A stretch of 64,000 nt of DNA from the NCBI GenBank assembly GCA_014650015.1, contig BMUD01000005.1:62001-126000 (forward strand), in the 5' to 3' direction. The translations under genes and the position numbers were made by a program. Shown here in pieces: positions 57,593 through 64,000 of this stretch. The notes under the pieces were generated by a model, which was not told the origin of the DNA, searched no databases, and worked only from the letters and a program-made list of their open reading frames with translations. Source of the DNA: Streptomyces griseoloalbus. Its GTDB lineage: Bacteria > Actinomycetota > Actinomycetes > Streptomycetales > Streptomycetaceae. Each line of letters starts with the position of its first letter. Position 1 is the stretch's first letter.

Positions 57593-57982
57593 TCAGAAGT
57601 GGGCCGACGGGTCGAAGTCGGGGCCCTGGTCTCTTCCCGTGCCGGGGCGGTGGCGGTATTCCTGTTTTCTTGTCAGGTCCTTCTTCCGCAGGTCCATTTT
57701 CGGACTGGCGCTCGCCTCCGCGTTTCCTGGTGGAAGGGCGACTTTCTGGGTGTACGCGAAGGCGGCGAGGCTGGCTGTCAGGCGGGACCGAAGGCCCAGT
57801 TTGGACAGGATGCTCCCCGTGTGCGCACGGACAGTGCGCTCGGTGACGACCAGGTGCTCGGATATTTCCGCGTTGGTGGATCCGTAGGCCAGGAGCTCGA
57901 AGACTTCCAGCTCGCGGCTCGTCAGGCTGGGGACACGATGCAGCACTTGTGTCCAATCGGGCATGACAAATTGTGAACGCAT
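57593..57982 (-). CDS. Small LuxR-type DNA-binding regulator of the lanthipeptide cluster
   Basis: A 129-residue protein with a single recognisable domain: SLTSRELEVFELLAYGSTNAEISEHLVVTERTVRAHTGSIL as the span at about residues 19-60, a GerE/LuxR helix-turn-helix. It has only an 18-residue N-terminus, so there is no receiver or ligand domain, and a charged C-terminal tail. GGGGG lies upstream of ATG 57982. It diverges from the lanthipeptide precursor gene across a 583-base spacer, which suggests pathway-specific control, as known for other actinobacterial lantibiotic clusters. Confidence 0.85.
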   Translation of the reverse strand: MRSQFVMPDWTQVLHRVPSLTSRELEVFELLAYGSTNAEISEHLVVTERTVRAHTGSILSKLGLRSRLTASLAAFAYTQKVALPPGNAEASASPKMDLRKKDLTRKQEYRHRPGTGRDQGPDFDPSAHF

Positions 57983-58565
57983 GACGGCTTCATCCCCCTG
58001 TTACGTCATGGTGCCCCGGCGCCCGCGCCCGGCCTTGTACGAGAGCCGGTGGTCATGGCGGGCTGCCGATGCGAATGCTCGTTCAATTCACTGACGTTAC
58101 CTGTTCTTGACCCGGATTCGGCCGACTCTTCGCAGCGGGGTGGCCAAAACAAGCCAGTCCGATGCGGCCGGTCCGTCGAGGTGCCCGAGGTCATGTCCGC
58201 CGGCGGAGGGGGCGTACGACCTGCCGGGGTCATGGGCGGGGGCGGCGCCGCGAGGTGCGTCGCGGACCGGTGCGGCGACGTGTCCGGCGGTAAGCGGATG
58301 CCCCGGAAGCGTGGGGTCCCGGCGCGGGTGCGGCCGCGCTCGGCGGGACGGCGCATTCTGGCCCGGATCACTCCGTGCGGACGCGGGACCCGACGGCGGG
58401 TGCGGTGACGAACGGGTGGGGCGGCGGGGGCCGTCGATACTGTCGCGGGAGCCAATAGCGACCGCGATGACCTTCCGGCAGTGTTCTGCCCCGTGCCGGG
58501 CACGAGCCCGGCGCCGCCCAGCCGCGTGAGGTGACTGGGCGTTCACCGGACCGGAAGGAATTGCC
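57983..58565. promoter_or_regulatory. Divergent control region between LuxR gene and precursor gene
   Basis: This 583-base spacer should hold the promoters of the regulator and the lanthipeptide operon. Its left 120 bases are less GC-rich than the surroundings. Open frames across it (for example 58049-58408) give Arg/Gly-rich products without features and are not called. GGAAGGAA just before 58566 is the precursor's ribosome site. I find no clear inverted repeat to name as the LuxR site. Confidence 0.5.
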
Positions 58566-58748
58566 ATGTCCGACGTCTTCGACCTCGACGCCCGGGTCTC
58601 CACGCCGACCAGCCCCAACGGCCAGGACACCCCGATGTCCATCTCCACCATCGCGACCCGCACGATCTGCACCCGCGTCACCTGCCAGGTCACCAAGACC
58701 TGTGCCTGCACCTCGATGTGCACGATCCTCTGCAGCCCGGAGAAGTAA
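58566..58748 (+). CDS. lanA: Class I lanthipeptide precursor (LanA)
   Basis: A 60-residue ribosomal peptide. Leader residues 1-23 start MSDVFDLDARVST, with FDLD in the place of the FNLD box that LanB enzymes recognise in nisin-type leaders. The core (about 24-60) has 13 Ser/Thr and six Cys at 35, 40, 46, 48, 52 and 56, in the pattern TICTRVTCQVTKTCAC then TSMCTILCSPEK. TxxC spacing recurs (43-46, 49-52, 53-56), giving likely methyllanthionine rings. GGAAGGAA precedes the ATG. LanC, LanB and a transporter follow. I do not recognise the core as any known lantibiotic; the leader cleavage site is not certain. Confidence 0.92.
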   Translation: MSDVFDLDARVSTPTSPNGQDTPMSISTIATRTICTRVTCQVTKTCACTSMCTILCSPEK

Positions 58749-58757
58749 GCGGCTGAC

Positions 58758-58790
58758 GGGTGCTGCCGTGAGGGAGACACGGCAGCACCC
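58758..58790 (+). terminator. Attenuating hairpin between precursor and LanC genes
   Basis: GGGTGCTGCCGTG (58758-58770) and CACGGCAGCACCC (58778-58790) form a perfect 13-bp stem with a seven-base AGGGAGA loop, 9 bases after the precursor stop. There is no T run, so it is more likely a partial terminator or RNA stabiliser that keeps precursor mRNA in excess over enzyme mRNA. Confidence 0.8.
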
Positions 58791-58836
58791 CACCGCATTA
58801 TCGCCAGCGGCTCGGTCACCGGAGAAGGAAAGAAGA

Positions 58837-60174
58837 ATGCAGCCAGTGCACAACGTCAGGGGTACGTGGGCCCACGTCACGGACGGGCCGCTGGTCGACC
58901 GAGCGCAACGGATGGCCCGCCTGGTGGCCGAACGCACCGCCGCCAACGAGGATGTGACCGACCACGTGCTGCGTGCGGCGGAGCAGGCCCGGCACCCCGC
59001 GGGCTGGTATCCGCCGAGCCTCGCCGGCGGACAGGCCGGTACGGCGCTGCTCCACCTGTACGCCGCCCGGGCCGGCCTGGGCGACCTCGCCACCGCCCAC
59101 GACCACATACGGGAAGCGGTCCTCTCCACCCAGGTGGAGCCCCTGGAAGGACACGGGCTGTTCGCGGGGACCAGCGGACTCGCGCTGGCGCTCGCCGACT
59201 GCACCCGTGACGAACCCCGCTTCCGGCCCAGCCTGGACCGGCTGCACGAGCGTCTGGCCCAGCAGGTCCTCGACAGCGGCTTCCCCAGGACCGAGCGAGG
59301 GCTCGCCGACGTGGACTACGACCTCGTCACCGGCGCGGCGGGCACGCTCTCCTGCCTCGCGGCCGTCGAGGACCCCACGGAACCGGTGCGCCGGGCCGTT
59401 GCCGAGCTGGTCGGGTACCTGGTCTGGCTGGCCGAACCGGCCCTGACGCCGGGTACGGTCCACCGCTGGCTGATCACCCCCGAGTTCTATCCGCCGGTGG
59501 GCGACTACCACGCGAAGTACCCGCACGGATACCTCAACCTCGGCTACTCGCACGGGGTCCCGGGAGTGGCCGCCGCCCTCGCGTCCGCCTGGGAGGCGGG
59601 CCACCGTCACCCCGGGCAGTCGGCCGCCGTCGAGGCGCTGACCACCTGGATCCGGGCCCGACACCACGTCGACGAGTACGGTCCCGTCTGGCCGGACGGC
59701 ATCCCCGTCGACGAGGACGGCCACGAGGTCACCACCGGCCACGGGCACGACCAGTTCGCCTGGTGCTACGGCTCCGCGGGCGTCGCCGCCTCGCTCCTCA
59801 CCGTCGCGAACGCCACCGGCGACGAGGAGCTGCGGACGGCCGCCGTCGACGCGTTCGAAGGGGTGCTGCGGCGGGCCGAGGGCACACGCTTGGCGTCCCC
59901 GACGCTGTGCCACGGCCAGGCGGGCATGGTGATGCTGTGCCAGGAGTTCGCACCGTGGAGCCCGGCCGCGAGCGAGGCCCTGCCGCGACTGCTCGAGGAC
60001 CTGCTCGACTACGCCGACCCCGACCGCCCGCTGGTCTTCGCCGACCAGGAGGTGCCGGGGAACTTCGTGGACGACCCCACCCTCCTCACCGGAGCCCCGG
60101 GGGTGGCGCTCACCCTCCTCGCGGCCGTCGGCGAGGAGCGGCCGCGGTGGTTCCGGACCTTCCTGGGGAGGTGA
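58837..60174 (+). CDS. lanC: Lanthionine synthetase C-like cyclase (LanC)
   Basis: Zinc cyclase of 445 residues that adds cysteine thiols to dehydrated Ser/Thr to form (methyl)lanthionine rings. Repeated GxxG-type barrel motifs are ASLAGGQAGTALLHLY, EGHGLFAGTSGLALAL, NLGYSHGVPGVAAAL, FAWCYGSAGVAASL, PTLCHGQAGMVML and LTGAPGVALTLL. The zinc ligands fit Cys310 (WCYG), Cys358 and His359 (CHG). ATG 58837 has GGAGAAGGAAAG upstream. The stop overlaps the LanB start (TGATG), so cyclase and dehydratase are coupled. Confidence 0.94.
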   Translation: MQPVHNVRGTWAHVTDGPLVDRAQRMARLVAERTAANEDVTDHVLRAAEQARHPAGWYPPSLAGGQAGTALLHLYAARAGLGDLATAHDHIREAVLSTQVEPLEGHGLFAGTSGLALALADCTRDEPRFRPSLDRLHERLAQQVLDSGFPRTERGLADVDYDLVTGAAGTLSCLAAVEDPTEPVRRAVAELVGYLVWLAEPALTPGTVHRWLITPEFYPPVGDYHAKYPHGYLNLGYSHGVPGVAAALASAWEAGHRHPGQSAAVEALTTWIRARHHVDEYGPVWPDGIPVDEDGHEVTTGHGHDQFAWCYGSAGVAASLLTVANATGDEELRTAAVDAFEGVLRRAEGTRLASPTLCHGQAGMVMLCQEFAPWSPAASEALPRLLEDLLDYADPDRPLVFADQEVPGNFVDDPTLLTGAPGVALTLLAAVGEERPRWFRTFLGR

Positions 60175-63100
60175 TGGCCGTGCCCGCCTACGAGCCCGCC
60201 GGGTTCTTCCTGCTGCGCGCCCCGGCACTGCCCGCGCGCACCTATCTCGACATCACCGCCGACCCCGAACGCACCGACGGACGACTGCTCGACCTCGCCG
60301 GGCGCCCCGACGTCAGACGGGCGCTGCTGGTGGCGAGCGAGGACCTCACCCACAGCCTGGCCCGTTTCGGCCGGCTCGGCGCCAAGCGGACCAGGAGGGT
60401 GCGGTCCGGGCTGCTGCGCTACCTCACCAGGATGTCGACCAGGCCCACGCCGTTCGGCACCTTCTCCGGTGTCGCCATGGGGGAGTTCGGACCCGCCACC
60501 ACCGTCCGGCTCGGCGAGTCCCCGATAGCGCGGACCCGGGTCCGCGCCGACATGGGCTGGCTGCTGGCCTGGATCAAGCAGCTGGAGGAGGACGCCGGAC
60601 TGCTGCGGCACCTGCGCGTCATGGTGAACCCGATGGCACATGTCGCCGGCGACCGGGTAATCCTCCCGCAGGCGGACAAGTACGGGCAGGCCGACGCCCG
60701 TTCGGTGCGCATCCGGGCCACGCCGGCCGTCGACGTCGTGATGCGCGCCGCCGTCACGCCCGTGCCCTACGAGCGCCTTCTCGCCGAACTGACCACCGCC
60801 TTTCCCGAGGCGCCCGGGGAAGCGGTGAGCGGGCTGGTCCGGCAGATGTGGGAGCTCGGCTTCCTCGTCAGCGACCTGCGGCCCTCGCAGACGGCCGTAC
60901 GCCCGGAACAGGACCTGCTGAAGAAGCTGGCCGACCTGCCGGTGGCCGCCGACGCGGCGGACCGGCTGCGGACCGTCGCCGACCTCGCCCAGCGGGCCGA
61001 CGGGGCCGAATCCCTGGAGCGGCTCAGCACCGCCCAGCGTGCGCTGGTGCCGGACCACAGCGGTCAGACGTACCAGGCCGACGCGGCCCTCGGACTGCGT
61101 GGAGCCGAACTCGACGCGTCGATCGCCGAGGAGACCGCGGAGGCGGTGGGCACCCTGATGCGGCTCAGTTCCTCCTTCGGCCACACCAGCCATCTGACGC
61201 GGTACCGCGAGGAGTTCGGCGAGCGGTACGGGGCGGGCGCGCGCGTGCCGGTGCTGACCCTGCTCAGCCCGGACGCGGGCCTCGACGCCCCGCCGACGTA
61301 CACCAACCCGGCCCGCAGTGTGGAGCTGCCCGCGCAGCACCCGCCGGACACCCGGCGGATGGACCAGGCCCTCCTCGCCCTCGCCCAGCAGGCGTGGTGG
61401 AACCACGCGACGGAGGTCGAGCTGACCGACGCCTGGGTCGACCGGATCGCCCCGCACGCGGACACCACCGACTGGCCGCCGGCCATGGACGCCTATCTGC
61501 AGATAGCCGCGGCCGACCGGCAGGCGATCGACCGGGGCGAGTGGCGCGCGGTGATCCGCTCCGACGGACTCGCCCACGGCGGCCGGACCTTCGGGCGCTT
61601 CAGCGACCTGCTCGGCGACGAGTCCGTGGACCGGCTGCGTGCCTACGCCCGGCGGGAGGAGCGCCTCTACCCCGACGTGGTGTACGCCGAGCTCGCCTAT
61701 CTGCCGCCCTACGGCAGGGCGGCCAACGTCGCCGTGCGTCCGGCGATCCGGCCGTACGAGATCCCCGTCAACACCCCCGCGTCGGTGCCCGAGGACCGGG
61801 TGATCACGCTGGACGACATCCTGGTGGGCGCCACGGACAGCCGCTTCTACCTGTGGTCCAAGCGGCTGGACCGGGAGATCGTCGTCGAGCAGCACCACAT
61901 GCTCAGCCCGTCCCTCGCCCCGAACGTCGCGCGCTTCCTGCTCGAGGTCTCGCACGACGGATACGTCATGCCCACCGGCTTCCACTGGGGGACGCTGGAG
62001 TCGGCGCCGTTCCTGCCGCGGGTGACCCGGGGACGGGTGACGCTGCGGCCCGCCCAGTGGCGGCTGACCGCCGAGGACGGCGCCGACCTGTCCGCCTGGC
62101 GCGCGCGGTTCGACGTGCCCCGGTACGTCTACATGACCGAGTCCGACCACCGGCTGCTGCTGGATCTGGACCACCCGTCCTTCCGGGCCGAGCTGGAGGC
62201 GGAGCTGAAGCGGAAGCCGGCCGTCGTGCTGCAGGAGATGCTCCCCGCGTTCGACCGGCTCTGGCTGCGGGACGAGCGCGACCAGGGGTACGTCAGCGAG
62301 GTCATCGTGCCCGTCGTCCTGAAGGATGCCCGGCGCGTCACGCGGCCGCCCGTGGAGCGGCAGCCGCACGTTCCGGTCGAGCGGCACGTACCCGGCGGCG
62401 AATGGACGTACCTCAAGATCTATTCGGCGCCGGAACGACACGACGAGATCATCGCCGGACCGCTGCGGGACATCGTCCGGGAACTGCGGGAGCGGCAGCT
62501 CCTGGACCGGTGGTTCTACATGCGCTACGCCGACCCGTTCCCCCATCTGCGGGTCCGGGTGCGCAGCAGTGAGACCTCCCTCGCGCCGGCGCTGCTGACC
62601 GCCTGGGGCAGGAGCCTGGTCGGGCAGGGGCTCGCCCAGGACTTCCAGGTGGCCGGTTACGTCCCGGAGATCGCCCGGTACGGGGGCCCCGCGTCCTTCG
62701 ACGCCGCCGAGGCGGTCTTCGAGGCCAACAGCGAGGTGACCGCCGCGCTGCTCGCCGTGCGCCCCGACATCAGGCCGGAGTTCCTGGCGGTCGCGGCCCT
62801 GGACACCCTGCACGCGCAGTGGGGGGTGCCTCCGGCGGACCGCGGGCGGCACGCCAGAGGCACCCACGAGGACGAGACCCGCAAGCTGTTCCAGGAGAAC
62901 CGGGACTACCTCTGCGAACTCCTCAGCCCCTGGGACCGGTACACCCATCCGCGGGGCAGCGAGCACCGGGGCCTGCTGGAGCCCGTCCTCGCGACCCAGC
63001 TGCCGGCCGTCCGGCACGCGGCGGACACCGTGCGGCGGGCCGCGGCCGACGGCGATCTCGTGGGCGGCGAGGAACAGATACTCGCCAGCCTGGCCCATAT

Positions 63101-63215
63101 GCAGGTGAACCGTTTGCTCCCCATCGACCTGGAGCGTGAGGCGCGTTGCCACGGCCTGTGGAGCCATGTGCTGCGCGCGCTCCGCGGCCGGATGGCCGCC
63201 GAGGAGGCACCGTGA
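60174..63215 (+). CDS. lanB: Full-length class I lantibiotic dehydratase (LanB)
   Basis: Dehydratase of 1013 residues that uses glutamyl-tRNA to glutamylate Ser/Thr and then eliminates glutamate. The N-terminal glutamylation part (to about residue 700) has FLLRAPALPARTYLDI, TRRVRSGLLRYLTRMSTRPTPFGTFSGV and late FYLWSKRLDREIVVEQHHMLSPSLAPNVARFL. The C-terminal elimination (SpaB_C) domain starts near 740 with GGEWTYLKIYSAPERHDEII and includes LLDRWFYMRYADPFPHLRVRVR. Both are in one chain, as in NisB, unlike split enzymes of thiopeptides. Stop overlaps the GTG of the transporter gene. Confidence 0.94.
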   Translation: MAVPAYEPAGFFLLRAPALPARTYLDITADPERTDGRLLDLAGRPDVRRALLVASEDLTHSLARFGRLGAKRTRRVRSGLLRYLTRMSTRPTPFGTFSGVAMGEFGPATTVRLGESPIARTRVRADMGWLLAWIKQLEEDAGLLRHLRVMVNPMAHVAGDRVILPQADKYGQADARSVRIRATPAVDVVMRAAVTPVPYERLLAELTTAFPEAPGEAVSGLVRQMWELGFLVSDLRPSQTAVRPEQDLLKKLADLPVAADAADRLRTVADLAQRADGAESLERLSTAQRALVPDHSGQTYQADAALGLRGAELDASIAEETAEAVGTLMRLSSSFGHTSHLTRYREEFGERYGAGARVPVLTLLSPDAGLDAPPTYTNPARSVELPAQHPPDTRRMDQALLALAQQAWWNHATEVELTDAWVDRIAPHADTTDWPPAMDAYLQIAAADRQAIDRGEWRAVIRSDGLAHGGRTFGRFSDLLGDESVDRLRAYARREERLYPDVVYAELAYLPPYGRAANVAVRPAIRPYEIPVNTPASVPEDRVITLDDILVGATDSRFYLWSKRLDREIVVEQHHMLSPSLAPNVARFLLEVSHDGYVMPTGFHWGTLESAPFLPRVTRGRVTLRPAQWRLTAEDGADLSAWRARFDVPRYVYMTESDHRLLLDLDHPSFRAELEAELKRKPAVVLQEMLPAFDRLWLRDERDQGYVSEVIVPVVLKDARRVTRPPVERQPHVPVERHVPGGEWTYLKIYSAPERHDEIIAGPLRDIVRELRERQLLDRWFYMRYADPFPHLRVRVRSSETSLAPALLTAWGRSLVGQGLAQDFQVAGYVPEIARYGGPASFDAAEAVFEANSEVTAALLAVRPDIRPEFLAVAALDTLHAQWGVPPADRGRHARGTHEDETRKLFQENRDYLCELLSPWDRYTHPRGSEHRGLLEPVLATQLPAVRHAADTVRRAAADGDLVGGEEQILASLAHMQVNRLLPIDLEREARCHGLWSHVLRALRGRMAAEEAP

Positions 63216-64000
63216 TCTGGCTCCGTGTCGTGCGGCTCTTCTGGCAGCTCAGCCCGAGCCGCGTGGTGGCGTACACCGTGGTGTCGGTGCTGTCGGCCGT
63301 GGTGCCCGCCGTGCAGATCGGACTGACCGCCTCCGCGGTCCAGGCGGTGGCCGAGGCGATCGGCGGACAGGCGGGCGCCCGCGAGGTCGCCCTGCGCAAC
63401 GGCTTCGCACTGGTCGGGCTCTCCCTCGCCCAGCACGTGCTGGGCATGTGCCAGCAGTACCTCGACTCGCTGCTGCGCCTCGAACTGACCATGCGGGTCG
63501 GTGAGATGGTCATGCGCAAGGGCACCCTGCTGGACCTCCAGCAGTACGAGGACGCCGAGGCCTACGACAATCTGCAGCGGGCCTTCCAGGAGAGCAGCGG
63601 CGGCCGGATCTACCAGGTGTTCACCCAGCTCCTGGAGGCCGTGCGCGAGCTGATCACCCTGGTCACGGTCAGTGCCGTCCTCTTCTCCTGGAACCCCTGG
63701 ATCGCGCTCGTCATCCTGCTCTCGCCGCTGCCGTCGGTGATTTCCCACATGGTCTTCACCCACAAGGCGTTCGAGATCGAGTACGACCGCACGGCGGAGC
63801 GGCGGCGCATCTACTACTACCAGTACCTGACCACGACCGATCACTCGTTCAAGGAAGTACGGCTCTTCCAGCTGGGCGACTACTTCGTGAACCTCTACAG
63901 CAACGCCGTCCGCACCTTCTTCCAGGTCGACCGGAGCCTCGCCCGGCGCCAGTCCCTGATAGGCGGCGGCCTCGGCATCCTCAGCGTCCTCGCCTCGTCC
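63212..64000 (+). CDS. lanT: ABC exporter of the lanthipeptide cluster, cut by the window end
   Basis: The first 263 residues of an ABC transporter from GTG 63212, which overlaps the LanB stop. Only the transmembrane part is visible: VVAYTVVSVLSAVVPAVQIGLTA near the start, ALVGLSLAQHVLGM, LITLVTVSAVLFSWNPWIALVILLSPLP and the coupling region TTDHSFKEVRLFQLGDYFV, then further hydrophobic sequence. No ATPase motifs are reached. By position and layout it should be the half-size exporter with fused ATPase that secretes the modified peptide. No N-terminal C39 peptidase domain is present, so leader removal needs another protease. Confidence 0.88.
   Translation, partial: MIWLRVVRLFWQLSPSRVVAYTVVSVLSAVVPAVQIGLTASAVQAVAEAIGGQAGAREVALRNGFALVGLSLAQHVLGMCQQYLDSLLRLELTMRVGEMVMRKGTLLDLQQYEDAEAYDNLQRAFQESSGGRIYQVFTQLLEAVRELITLVTVSAVLFSWNPWIALVILLSPLPSVISHMVFTHKAFEIEYDRTAERRRIYYYQYLTTTDHSFKEVRLFQLGDYFVNLYSNAVRTFFQVDRSLARRQSLIGGGLGILSVLASS

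Noticed and set aside
58049-58408. Open frame in the lanthipeptide control region, considered as a second precursor
   Set aside because: Its product is Arg/Gly-rich, lacks an FxLD-type leader and has no Ser/Thr/Cys core.
60009-63167. 1052-codon minus-strand frame opposite the dehydratase gene
   Set aside because: It mirrors LanB in a complementary frame and has no recognisable domain.

Overview
The window is high-GC actinobacterial DNA, almost certainly from a Streptomyces chromosome. Codons are strongly G/C-ended, many genes start with GTG, a wbl gene is present, and a rare TTA leucine codon occurs. From memory, gene order from the chitinase at about 0.7 kb to ychF at about 55 kb matches the conserved core of the S. 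coelicolor chromosome around SCO5003-SCO5061. That comparison was not run, and gene symbols below rest on family motifs plus this order.

Layout. (1) 0.06-2.4 kb: a SigE-family sigma factor and a secreted family 18 chitinase with a DasR-type operator in its promoter. (2) 2.9-14.8 kb: a Flp/Tad pilus locus with CpaB, CpaE, two TadE-like pseudopilins, the CpaF/TadA ATPase, TadB and TadC, an embedded two-component system, a Flp pilin, a TadG-like protein, a lipoprotein and an OmpA-domain protein. One pseudopilin gene has an 18-bp tandem repeat and a TTA codon at codon 7. (3) 15-26 kb: small conserved genes, secreted proteins, a luciferase-like oxidoreductase, a methyltransferase, a candidate C-rich small RNA with a strong terminator, uppS, a PIN-PhoH protein and an SLT-domain secreted protein. 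(4) 26-35 kb: an AI-2E family membrane protein, the ahpC-ahpD/oxyR peroxide-defence divergon, a PadR-controlled ABC transporter, a ribbon-helix-helix protein and an SPFH protein. (5) 35-55 kb: a class A penicillin-binding protein, a frameshifted SpoIIE-type phosphatase, both classes of fumarase, an M28 aminopeptidase, wblI, glpX, a nitroreductase, xseBA, ispH, polyphosphate glucokinase and ychF.

After ychF the content changes to accessory DNA: a small hypothetical gene, a spacer with several perfect palindromes, an AAA ATPase with a DUF234-like C-terminus, and from 57.6 kb the start of a class I lanthipeptide cluster. The cluster has a solo LuxR-type regulator, a 60-residue FDLD-leader precursor with six cysteines, a LanC cyclase, a full-length LanB dehydratase and the first part of an ABC exporter cut by the window end.

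How the parts work together. In the lanthipeptide cluster, LanB should dehydrate Ser/Thr of the precursor, LanC should close the thioether rings, and the transporter should export the product. A 13-bp hairpin after the precursor gene probably sets precursor mRNA above enzyme mRNA. The pilus locus has assembly ATPase, platform, pilin and pseudopilins but no visible prepilin peptidase, which must lie elsewhere. The precursor peptide is the strongest candidate for something undescribed.
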